DNA of 64,000 nt, from NCBI GenBank assembly GCA_029940475.1, contig JAPYUT010000015.1, forward strand, positions 1-64,000, given 5' to 3'. The translations under genes and the position numbers were made by a program. Shown piece by piece: positions 1 to 7,205 of the stretch. Every line of letters begins with the position of its first letter. Position 1 is the first letter of the stretch. This DNA comes from Verrucomicrobiales bacterium (GTDB lineage Bacteria; Verrucomicrobiota; Verrucomicrobiia; Verrucomicrobiales; DEV007). Below the pieces are notes generated by a model, which was given only the letters and a program-made list of their open reading frames with translations, was not told the DNA's origin and did no database searches.

Positions 1-51
1 GGATGGCTGCCGGCGGGATGGCTGCCGGCGGGATGGCTGCCGGCGGGATGG
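1..51. repeat. 15-bp tandem repeat at the left edge (coding)
   Basis: Three perfect copies of GGATGGCTGCCGGCG plus a partial fourth. On the minus strand they encode IPPAA repeats at the C-terminus of the GspM-like protein. The array is cut by the window edge, so its full length is unknown. The unit is a multiple of three, so copy-number change would keep frame. Confidence 0.9.
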
Positions 52-655
52 TTGCTAAGCGGTTGCCGGCAGACGCATTGTTTGCATACCAACGCGCGAC
101 GGTAAGTGTGCACCTGAGAATGCTCGGGTCCTTCTTGTCACTTGTATAGGTAATCTCAGGAATCGCGTAGAATTTTGCTGCTGATTGCCCCGGGGACTGC
201 CCCCATCCGGCGAGTGTCACCAGGGAAACAAAGCGGGTTACCTGCGCATCGCTGCCGGAAAGTTTTACCCCAAGCGGAACCTGTGTATATCTGGATGCAG
301 GATCAATGAACGGTGGATCCGGCCTGATCTGATCAATTGTGGCCCCTGAGTAAATCGCGCACTGCTTCAAGTGATTCTCAATCTCCGTTGCCGCCGCCTC
401 CTCGTTGACAAAAGTCGGCTCTATCAGTTGCAGCCTGGCCCTGGTGGCAAGCCATTCAGGCTTCACGTCCGCAAGTGCCAGAAGGCCAAGTTCAAGATTG
501 GAATTACCGATTTCAGTTTCTAACTCGGATTTTTCATCCTCTGCCACCTGCCGGCGCTCAGCAAACGTTCCCACCACCAGGAAATTGGCAACGCAAAAGA
601 TTGCTGCTGTAAAAACAATCAACAGGCGTTTTTCACTTGTCTTAAGGTTGGCCAT
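1..655 (-). CDS. GspM/PilO-like type II secretion inner-membrane protein, partial
   Basis: Partial gene; the ATG is at 655 and the 3' end lies beyond the window (218 codons visible). It follows the gspL-like gene by 8 bp and is the last visible gene of the gspE-M operon. Residues about 9-28 form one membrane segment (hydrophobic run after the Lys/Arg-rich start), followed by a charged, probably coiled-coil stretch (about 32-55) and a small soluble domain, the layout of GspM/PilO proteins that scaffold the inner-membrane platform. Sequence identity to GspM is weak, so the call rests mainly on position and topology. The C-terminal end is odd: from about residue 203 it becomes a pentapeptide repeat Ile-Pro-Pro-Ala-Ala encoded by perfect 15-bp repeats that continue off the edge. 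Confidence 0.7.
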   Translation of the reverse strand, partial: MANLKTSEKRLLIVFTAAIFCVANFLVVGTFAERRQVAEDEKSELETEIGNSNLELGLLALADVKPEWLATRARLQLIEPTFVNEEAAATEIENHLKQCAIYSGATIDQIRPDPPFIDPASRYTQVPLGVKLSGSDAQVTRFVSLVTLAGWGQSPGQSAAKFYAIPEITYTSDKKDPSILRCTLTVARWYANNASAGNRLATIPPAAIPPAAIPPAAI

Positions 656-663
656 GAAAATTT

Positions 664-1971
664 CTATGCGTCGTCGATAACAAACCTGTAACTCCCCTGG
701 AGCCTGAAGGTCGCGGTCCCATCCTTCAGCCGCGTGTTGACAGTGGGTCGTTGCAGCCAATCCCACTTATAATCGCTCATCACCGAAGCACCCATTAATT
801 TTGCCCCGAATTTTCGGCCGGCATTAGGATCCCTGCACTCTCCTATAATAGTGATGGTATTGCCCCTCACCCCGAAACTGGTAAAACGCACGTCTTTGGC
901 GGGAAGTTGCAAGGTGCAGCGGTGCAAAAGCTCCGAAGGATGGGTTTGGCCATTGATGACCGGTTCAATTTCCCGCCATTTCTTCTGAAAGGGGGGAATC
1001 CAACCAACCTCTTCGTTTAATTGAGCGTGCTGCTTGCTCAAGGAATCCCTCTCCTCCATCACCTTGAAATAGTTGAAGAAATACACCCCTAGAAAGACCA
1101 TGTAACAAGCAGCCAGAGCAAGTATAACGTTGCGAATCATCCTCGCACGCTGCTTTTGCTCACGCTGAATGGCCACCTCGCCGGGCAGCAGTGCTGAAGT
1201 GACCGCCGGGAGCACCGGGTCAGGACGCAGTGCTATGGTGGCATCAAGGTCAAGTTCCTTTGCCAGCTGCGCTACAACGGATTCATCGGCATCCTCAAGC
1301 CAGACGTGAATTCCTGAAATTTGGGAAAGGATCCCCTCCCCCATTTCCTCATTACTGACCGGCCCTGCTCCTTCAAGACCAAGGAGCACACAGCGGATCT
1401 CCTGCACCGCCGCGGAATCAAACTCGCTGCTGTTTAACCCCTGAAAATAGACAGGTGTACCACCGCGGGTCAGGGCTGCCACAAGGCGGCCCAGTTCTCT
1501 CCAGATCACGATATGATTGCCGGGCAGGTTGAAAAACCTGGCACTGACATCAAACTCCCTGGCGCCTGCCTTTGGTAACGGTTGCTTGTAATCCGCGTTG
1601 AGCACAGTGGCGAGAATGAGGTTGCGCTTGGCTGCCCCCTCTTCCCCTGCATCAACAGTGGAGACCTTCCGGTAATCGAGCATCACGCCACTGCCCGATT
1701 CGGTTTTAAGTCCTGATTTCTCAAGCTGCATCTCCACCAGGCTGCCAAGCATTTCCGGGGAATCCGTTGCCGTCCAGATTGGCACGGCAAATACAGAGTT
1801 CACCGGGAAGGCATAATAAGTCGCGCTCTGGAAAGGCTCGCACTCGTCCGCCTGCCCGCCTTCACAGGGGCGGGTGTCGATAAGCACAAGCTTGCCTGAT
1901 TCCCGGGACCAAAGCTCCCAGCCATCCTCGCCGGGAAAACAAATCGTGATATCGCTGTCGTTCTTTGCCAT
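664..1971 (-). CDS. GspL/PilN-like type II secretion assembly protein
   Basis: 435 residues. The ATG directly abuts the stop codon of the gspK-like gene (TAAATG), so translation is probably coupled. The first ~275 residues form a soluble cytoplasmic-type domain that I take to be a divergent actin-like GspL/PilM-type domain; I see no clear nucleotide-binding motif. A single membrane helix lies at about 279-300, followed by a charged, probably coiled-coil stretch and a periplasmic ferredoxin-like-sized domain to the end. That architecture (cytoplasmic domain, one TM, periplasmic domain) is GspL's, the protein that recruits the GspE ATPase to the membrane. Its place between gspK and the gspM-like gene supports the call; primary-sequence support is modest. 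Confidence 0.75.
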   Translation of the reverse strand: MAKNDSDITICFPGEDGWELWSRESGKLVLIDTRPCEGGQADECEPFQSATYYAFPVNSVFAVPIWTATDSPEMLGSLVEMQLEKSGLKTESGSGVMLDYRKVSTVDAGEEGAAKRNLILATVLNADYKQPLPKAGAREFDVSARFFNLPGNHIVIWRELGRLVAALTRGGTPVYFQGLNSSEFDSAAVQEIRCVLLGLEGAGPVSNEEMGEGILSQISGIHVWLEDADESVVAQLAKELDLDATIALRPDPVLPAVTSALLPGEVAIQREQKQRARMIRNVILALAACYMVFLGVYFFNYFKVMEERDSLSKQHAQLNEEVGWIPPFQKKWREIEPVINGQTHPSELLHRCTLQLPAKDVRFTSFGVRGNTITIIGECRDPNAGRKFGAKLMGASVMSDYKWDWLQRPTVNTRLKDGTATFRLQGSYRFVIDDA

Positions 1972-2976
1972 TTATTGAATAGGTATCTCCTCCCGTGACA
2001 ATAAAGCAGGCCTGCTGCTGCGATTGCGCAGGACGACGACCAGCTTCCGCTTGAAATCACCAAAATACCCCGTGCTCTCGATGCGCACGGTATTGCCACG
2101 GGTGGTAAAACGCCGGCTGATGATATCACGGCGATCAGGGGGTGACTGGATCTGGTCGAGCACCATATTGATGTCATTGAAGGGCAAGTCATCCTCCGTG
2201 TCCTTGATTTCATCCACACCGTCCCTCTGGATGATAAAGTCCTCGACCCACTCGATATCCGTTTCCGCGGCCAGTGCAATGATTTCCGGCGAGGCCTCGT
2301 TGACATCCACCGGACCCTCGCTGCGCACGGTAAAGTAATCACGCCAGTTCGGCTTGTATGCCGCCACCAGGTCCATCCCGCGGACAAACTTCATCTCCTC
2401 GATCTCATAAAATGCGCGGTTAAAGGGATAGTTGCCATCCCCAATGCCATTGTCCTCATACCAATCTGCCTCCGCCCCTTCAGGTGCAGCGCTGGTGATA
2501 TCGTCCGCGTCCACCCAGTCCACCAGTGCACTCACCACCTCCTGCGCCTCGCTTAACTCCATCCCCCAGAAGTTGAAGATTCCCTCCAGCAGGGCCCGGT
2601 CGCCGCGAAGCAGGGCCTGATTGGGATTGAGCCAGCCGGATTCATTGCGGATCCTCACGGTAAATCCCTCGTTGTCGGCAAAGTCGAAGTAGTTCATCAA
2701 GCCGGGATCATTCACCGGGTTCTGCTGCAGGATCGGGTCATACTCCTTGATGTTGCTGTTGGCGGCAATGGCGATCCCGGTCTCGGCAAGTTGCAGGGCG
2801 CGAAACGAGGCCTTCTCATCGCTGACAACCTCCATATCGGCATGCACCACAAAAAGGGTGGAGAAAACCGCAAGGCCAAGCGCTGCCATCAGCCAGAATA
2901 CGGCGATGAGCACGGAGGCACTAAGCTTACCGCGATTCCCGCGAAGAACCCGAGCCTGGGGCATTATGTTGTTCAT
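1972..2976 (-). CDS. gspK: GspK-like minor pseudopilin
   Basis: About 334 residues from the ATG at 2976, which has a GGAA just upstream; the frame is open further upstream to a TTG at 3105, but that extension puts 43 non-signal-like residues before the pilin-type helix. Residues about 18-42 are the hydrophobic N-terminal helix following a Gly-Lys, as in type 3 prepilin signals of GspK, which lack the usual Glu+5. The rest resembles the GspK family: a long globular insert and a helix-hairpin-helix-like segment containing VDVNEAS, typical of GspK (SPVNLNTAS-type). GspK caps the pseudopilus tip with GspI and GspJ. It sits between gspJ and gspL, but unlike its neighbours it is separated from gspJ by about 410 bp. 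Confidence 0.85.
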   Translation of the reverse strand: MNNIMPQARVLRGNRGKLSASVLIAVFWLMAALGLAVFSTLFVVHADMEVVSDEKASFRALQLAETGIAIAANSNIKEYDPILQQNPVNDPGLMNYFDFADNEGFTVRIRNESGWLNPNQALLRGDRALLEGIFNFWGMELSEAQEVVSALVDWVDADDITSAAPEGAEADWYEDNGIGDGNYPFNRAFYEIEEMKFVRGMDLVAAYKPNWRDYFTVRSEGPVDVNEASPEIIALAAETDIEWVEDFIIQRDGVDEIKDTEDDLPFNDINMVLDQIQSPPDRRDIISRRFTTRGNTVRIESTGYFGDFKRKLVVVLRNRSSRPALLSREEIPIQ

Positions 2977-3388
2977 GTTTCCATGCTGATGCGCGAACAC
3001 ACCGGCACGGCATAATGAATTCCACGCCGCCGAATGCAACACCATTCCGTGCTCAGTGGCGCGATTTCCATCAGGGAAAACAAGATACTGTAAATAACTC
3101 TTCAAAGCTAAGGGTTTGGATATTATCGCAGAGGCTACATTATGCCCGGATTATGAACCGCACTGCTGTTCTTAAGAAAATAGGGTTCATGTTCGCTCAT
3201 AACGGGGAAAAAATGCGGCGGCGGAAAAAATGTCTCTTGTCTCACTAAACTCCGCAAAAAAATGGATATTGGGAAAATTAAACTCAAGGATACTGGATTT
3301 CGGGGCGGGAAGGATAAACTATCTTGGTAAGGTTTACAATCTGCAAAGAAAGTGGCAACGCCCACTGCCCGGAAGATCAATGAATTCT
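2977..3388. other. Non-coding spacer inside the secretion operon
   Basis: About 410 bp between gspJ and gspK in an operon whose other gene junctions are overlapping or under 100 bp. It is A-rich on the plus strand between about 3170 and 3350. The only minus-strand frame (to 3135, TTG start overlapping the gspJ stop) encodes 85 residues without recognisable features. I found no clear terminator or promoter; an internal promoter for gspK-L-M or a decayed gene are possibilities. Confidence 0.4.
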
Positions 3389-4369
3389 TCAAGGACGACC
3401 TCCTCCTCCCGGAATAGGTCCTCCACGACCTCCCGACGATCCTCCCGAAGGTCGACCACCCGACGATCCTCCCGAAGGTCGACCACCACGCCCTCCTGAA
3501 GGCCTCCCTGCCCCGGGACTGCGCCCCGCCCCGCCAGAACCCGGGGGAAGTTGCACACCGCGCCCATCACCGCGCCCATCACCGCGCCCATCACCGCGCC
3601 CACCACCGGGTCCACCACCGGGTCTTGCTCCGGAACTGCGATTGCCACCGGACTGGATACCACGCACCACGGTTTCCGGATTGACCACCACGGGAATCCA
3701 AAAAACAGATCGCAACGGTTCCGATCCATCATGAAATTCAACGTTCATCTCCACCAGCGACGGTCGTTCGTTGGGTCGCACCCAGTCCTCCTCCCAGGCC
3801 TCCTCATTACTGCCATTGTCGCCACCACGCTGGTTGGCATCGGCCGTGCGCTGGTTGTAAAATCGCCACCAGATACTCTTCAGGCCGTCCATCAAAACAA
3901 TGCCAAGCGCGTCGTCCTCGGAAATTTCATTTCCCTCGGCATGGATTTGCGCCTCCTCGGCATTCAGGTAGCGGATACGGATCTGGCTGCCTCCCCTGGC
4001 ATCCCTGTCGGAAATGATCAAGACACGCTTGGAGCCGGCCGCCACACCTGCCCAGGAAAATGCCAGCGGGTAATCCTCAAGCACAATCTCGGACCTTCCC
4101 CCGGTTTCATCCGGCGGCTCCATGCTGATCTTGGCATTGCCGGGAATGTCCTCAATGTTACGCCGCAGGACACCCAGCATGCTGTGCAGGTGCATTTCCT
4201 TCTGCTGACGCTCGGTAACCGCATTGGAGAGATCAAGGCAACCCACCGCGGTCTTGAAGATGCCGTAAAGTACAATCGAGGCAATCATGATCCCCAGGAT
4301 CACCTCAAGTAAAGTGAAGCCGCCGCGTGCGGCAACTGCCTTAGCGGATATTCTGGTAGAGTGGTTCAT
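3389..4369 (-). CDS. gspJ: GspJ-like minor pseudopilin with long Gly/Arg-rich tail
   Basis: 326 residues, ATG at 4369, overlapping the end of gspI by 29 bp. A prepilin peptidase site is visible: Gly17|Phe18 followed by TLLE with Glu at mature position 5, and a hydrophobic helix to about residue 45. Residues up to about 240 fit a GspJ-type minor pseudopilin, a component of the pseudopilus tip. GspJ is usually about 200 residues; here roughly 85 extra C-terminal residues are almost only Gly, Arg, Pro, Ser and Asp, encoded by two sets of in-frame tandem repeats (12 bp and 27 bp). The tail is likely disordered. It could be a real lineage-specific extension or a repeat expansion; nothing indicates a frameshift. 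Confidence 0.85.
   Translation of the reverse strand: MNHSTRISAKAVAARGGFTLLEVILGIMIASIVLYGIFKTAVGCLDLSNAVTERQQKEMHLHSMLGVLRRNIEDIPGNAKISMEPPDETGGRSEIVLEDYPLAFSWAGVAAGSKRVLIISDRDARGGSQIRIRYLNAEEAQIHAEGNEISEDDALGIVLMDGLKSIWWRFYNQRTADANQRGGDNGSNEEAWEEDWVRPNERPSLVEMNVEFHDGSEPLRSVFWIPVVVNPETVVRGIQSGGNRSSGARPGGGPGGGRGDGRGDGRGDGRGVQLPPGSGGAGRSPGAGRPSGGRGGRPSGGSSGGRPSGGSSGGRGGPIPGGGGRP
3434..3487. repeat. Two perfect 27-bp tandem copies in the gspJ tail
   Basis: 3434-3460 and 3461-3487 are identical and in frame. They encode consecutive Gly/Ser/Arg/Pro nonapeptides (GGRPSGGSS-like) at the C-terminus of the GspJ-like protein. Confidence 0.9.
3559..3606. repeat. 12-bp tandem repeats in the gspJ tail
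   Basis: Three perfect CGCGCCCATCAC units (3559-3594) followed by a one-base variant (3595-3606) and a more divergent unit. On the minus strand they encode Gly-Asp-Gly-Arg repeats. Units are multiples of three, so copy number may vary without breaking the gene. Confidence 0.9.
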
Positions 4370-4763
4370 AACGAATCAGTTCAGCAACGTTCTCCATCGT
4401 CCTGCCGGAGGCATCCTCCCACTCCGCAATAATGGCAATGCGCCACATGTTCTGCAGTGCTTGCCCGTCCATGTTCTCAATCTCCATTTCCTCAATAAGC
4501 TTGGAGTAATAAACGCCCTTCTCATCCTGCCCCAGCCCCTCCTCGGACTCCTCAAAGCGAACCGCCTTGCTGGCCTCGGTCAGCAGCGTCTCAAGCGTGC
4601 GCTGAATGCGCATCGATTCACCTGAACTACTCGCGGTAAAGGCAACCTGCTGGATGGCAACAGTGAAGCCGACCGCCACTATCGCAAACAGCGCAAGGGC
4701 AAGGATCGATTCCAGCAGGATGAAGCCGGTCGGTTTGCATTTTTCTCTCGTTGCCGTCCGCAT
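4341..4763 (-). CDS. gspI: GspI-like minor pseudopilin
   Basis: 140 residues from the ATG at 4763; a GTG one codon upstream (4766) overlaps the gspH stop codon and could also be used. The type 3 signal is clear: short basic leader, Gly13|Phe14, then ILLE with Glu at mature +5, and a hydrophobic helix rich in Ala/Leu/Val. The length fits GspI (about 120-140 residues), the pseudopilus-tip nucleating subunit. The 3' end overlaps gspJ by 29 bp, the tight packing typical of minor-pseudopilin operons. Confidence 0.88.
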   Translation of the reverse strand: MRTATREKCKPTGFILLESILALALFAIVAVGFTVAIQQVAFTASSSGESMRIQRTLETLLTEASKAVRFEESEEGLGQDEKGVYYSKLIEEMEIENMDGQALQNMWRIAIIAEWEDASGRTMENVAELIRYEPLYQNIR

Positions 4764-4765
4764 CA

Positions 4766-5326
4766 CTAAAAATCCCGGTCAGGCTTACCGCCAATGACCA
4801 GGGACTGATCCTGCACCTTGGCAGTCAGTGGGTTAAACTCCATCTCGATGAAACCCTTCTGGTGGATCAACTTGATGTGAATAGGTTCACAAATGCCGCT
4901 GGGCTCGAACACCCATGTGTCTGCCTCCGGCTTGCGGAAATACTTCTCTCCCCAGCGGCGCACCTCAAGGCGCATCAAGTCATCCAGCTGATAGGAACCG
5001 AGCATGCCTGCACTATCCTCATCCTTATCCCCGGAAAACCGGTCAAAGTCCTCCTCCAGGTTGGTGACTCCGCCACCTTCACGCAAGGCAAATGAATCCG
5101 GCGTGAGCTCAATGGCAAAGGACCTGCGGTTGTTAATCGCCATCTGCAGCCCCCGGCGGGCGTATTTCTTGAGCTCACTCGCCGGCTTGGTGATCTGCTT
5201 TCTCGCGCTTTCCGTGGTCAGCGACAACACGCCAACCCCGATAATCAACACGATCAGTACAAAGGAAACGACAATCTCGATAAGCGTGAAGCCCGCAGGC
5301 GAACGCTTCTGTGACATCGTGCGCAT
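4766..5326 (-). CDS. gspH: GspH-like minor pseudopilin
   Basis: 186 residues. Prepilin-type leader with Gly12|Phe13 followed by TLIE (Glu at mature +5) and a hydrophobic helix to about residue 38. The C-terminal domain is beta-rich in character and has the size expected for GspH, the pseudopilin linking the tip complex to the main GspG filament. A second ATG three codons in (5317) is an equally possible start. Its stop abuts gspI. Confidence 0.85.
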   Translation of the reverse strand: MRTMSQKRSPAGFTLIEIVVSFVLIVLIIGVGVLSLTTESARKQITKPASELKKYARRGLQMAINNRRSFAIELTPDSFALREGGGVTNLEEDFDRFSGDKDEDSAGMLGSYQLDDLMRLEVRRWGEKYFRKPEADTWVFEPSGICEPIHIKLIHQKGFIEMEFNPLTAKVQDQSLVIGGKPDRDF

Positions 5327-5376
5327 TGTCTTGTTTGCAAGGCTTTGGAAATCATTCCGGGCAATCCCGGCTGGGC

Positions 5377-5820
5377 TTACCTCTTCTTAGTCCAGTTACC
5401 CATGTCATCCTCGGTACCCTCCTGCCCATCGGGACCCCTCGAGAAGATGTCCGGCTTGCCCGTCTTGCTGTATTTTCCCGGGAAACGGTAACCATACTCA
5501 TTGCCCCAGGGATCATAGAGGGGTTCATCAAGGGCCGGAGACCAGTTGCGGACATTGCCGGGATCATCGACCAGCGCCTGCAGACCCTGGTTGGTATTTG
5601 GAAAAGCACCGGCATCACCCTCATATTTCCTGAGGGCCATCATGATCACCTGGATGTCACCTTTAACCCGCGTCTCCCTGCCCTTATCGGTAACGCCGGC
5701 CAGTTTCCAGATTCCAACACCCATCAGCATCGCGATGATCGCCAGCACAAGCATGATCTCAATCAGGGTGAAGCCCGCACCAGCTGCACGGTAACGATAA
5801 ATTCCAGTTTCGGTTTTCAT
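5377..5820 (-). CDS. gspG: Major pseudopilin GspG
   Basis: 147 residues, ATG at 5820. Prepilin cleavage site Gly16|Phe17-TLIE with Glu at mature +5, hydrophobic helix to about residue 41, then the conserved GspG core: KGDIQVIMMALRKYEGDAG, NTNQGLQALV, an LYDPWGNEY segment and a C-terminal DIFSRGPDGQEGTEDD loop with the acidic calcium-site residues of GspG. This is the main subunit of the type II secretion pseudopilus. Length is normal for the family. It lies 50 bp upstream of gspH and 95 bp downstream of gspF. Confidence 0.95.
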   Translation of the reverse strand: MKTETGIYRYRAAGAGFTLIEIMLVLAIIAMLMGVGIWKLAGVTDKGRETRVKGDIQVIMMALRKYEGDAGAFPNTNQGLQALVDDPGNVRNWSPALDEPLYDPWGNEYGYRFPGKYSKTGKPDIFSRGPDGQEGTEDDMGNWTKKR

Positions 5821-5915
5821 GATTTCTTCGGTTCTTGCTTTAATTTAGTATTGATTTAGACAGCTATTCCAAACAATTGTTCATCGGTATTGGATGCATC
5901 TGCATGTGGTACAGC

Positions 5916-7169
5916 TTAGCCGGTATTCAGTCCTGCGATTGTATCAAAGATCACGGTGATCATCATGTATGCCATGATTCCCACCAACAACGCCATTATC
6001 ACCACGATGACAGGCTGGATCAGGGCACTGATCTTCTCGATATCCTTGCCAAGTTCCTTGTCATAACGCTGCGCCGCCCGTTCCAGGCTCTCACCGATCT
6101 GCCCGGTCTGCTCACCGACGGCAACCATGTCAAGGAGCAGCGGAGGGAAAAAACCCACCCGCTTCATTGTGCGCGACAGGGAACCGCCCTCGCCGACATA
6201 TTCAATGATCTTGCCGACCTTCTGCTTGAGAAAGAGATTGGGGGTGGCATCACGGCTCAACTCAAGGGCACGCAGCAATGTCAGGCCGTTGCCCACCAGG
6301 TTGGCAAGGGTCTCAAGAAACTGCACGAAGAAGCGCGCCTTTATGACCTTGCCGAAGAGTGGCAGATTGAGCTTGGTCTCATCCCACCACTCACGGTTTC
6401 CCTCTGCCTTGATATAGGCTCGAAAGCCAACCACCCCACCAATGATTACCGTTAATATAAGTATCCCCCCCCAGCCCTTGAGGAAATCACTCATGTCGAG
6501 CATGAACTCCCCGATAGGCGGCATGTCCCCCTGGGTCGACTTCAGCAACAGGGTCAACTTGGGAATCAGGAAAGTGACGAACAATACCACGACCCCAACA
6601 CCGGAGGCAACCAGGAAGGACGGGTAGATAAGGGCCATCTTTACCCTGCTCTGTAATTCCTGTATCGTGCTCAGGTAGTTGGCCTGGCGCTTGAGGATGG
6701 TGCTCAGGGCACCGCTCACCTCACCGGCGTGGGCAAGGTTACAGTAGAGGTCGCCAAAATTCGATGATGCCTTGCGCAGTGCCGCCGAGAAGGATGTGCC
6801 GTCACGAACCTCCTGGCGGAGAATCCTGGCGACGCTTTTAAGAGAACCAAGTTCCTCCCTGCTTTCCATTACCCTCAATGCCGGCTCCAGCTGCAGGCCG
6901 GCACTCAGAAGCTCGGAAAGTTCCTCGGTAAAAAGAACAATCTGCGCCTTCTTCAATCGCACCGGGCCGGAGTGCTCCTCGGCTGCCGGCTTGTCCTTCG
7001 TTGCCTGCTTCTCTTCAGCGCTACCGGTATGGGCTTTAAGGTCGAGCAACACGGGCTGCAGACCGCTCCGGTCCAGGCGCATGAAAGCTTCGGAGCGATC
7101 ACCCGCCTCCAGCTCGCCATTGGCAGCACTGCCATCCGCCCTCAGGGCCTTGTAGAGAAATGTCGGCAA
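5916..7169 (-). CDS. gspF: Type II secretion inner-membrane platform protein GspF
   Basis: 417 residues. No ATG or GTG exists between the upstream in-frame stop and the conserved MPTFLYKAL start, so the TTG at 7169 is the likely start codon. A low-complexity charged stretch (about 40-75) precedes two T2SSF repeats (about 85-215 and 290-410). Membrane segments are visible at about 190-216, 244-263 and 386-411. GspF is the polytopic core that couples the GspE ATPase to pseudopilus assembly. It begins 37 bp after gspE, with which it is certainly cotranscribed. Confidence 0.94.
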   Translation of the reverse strand: MPTFLYKALRADGSAANGELEAGDRSEAFMRLDRSGLQPVLLDLKAHTGSAEEKQATKDKPAAEEHSGPVRLKKAQIVLFTEELSELLSAGLQLEPALRVMESREELGSLKSVARILRQEVRDGTSFSAALRKASSNFGDLYCNLAHAGEVSGALSTILKRQANYLSTIQELQSRVKMALIYPSFLVASGVGVVVLFVTFLIPKLTLLLKSTQGDMPPIGEFMLDMSDFLKGWGGILILTVIIGGVVGFRAYIKAEGNREWWDETKLNLPLFGKVIKARFFVQFLETLANLVGNGLTLLRALELSRDATPNLFLKQKVGKIIEYVGEGGSLSRTMKRVGFFPPLLLDMVAVGEQTGQIGESLERAAQRYDKELGKDIEKISALIQPVIVVIMALLVGIMAYMMITVIFDTIAGLNTG

Positions 7170-7205
7170 AACAGATTTTTGGTAATGGTTTAGGAACTGC
7201 TGTTG

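Noticed and set aside
1-51. Tandem repeats as a CRISPR array
   Set aside because: Units are contiguous 15-mers without spacers and they encode an in-frame pentapeptide.
405-680. 91-codon plus-strand frame at the left end
   Set aside because: It runs antisense through the GspM-like gene and lacks any family feature.
3135-3392. 85-codon minus-strand frame starting with TTG in the gspJ stop
   Set aside because: No recognisable protein, weak start, low-complexity composition; treated as spacer.
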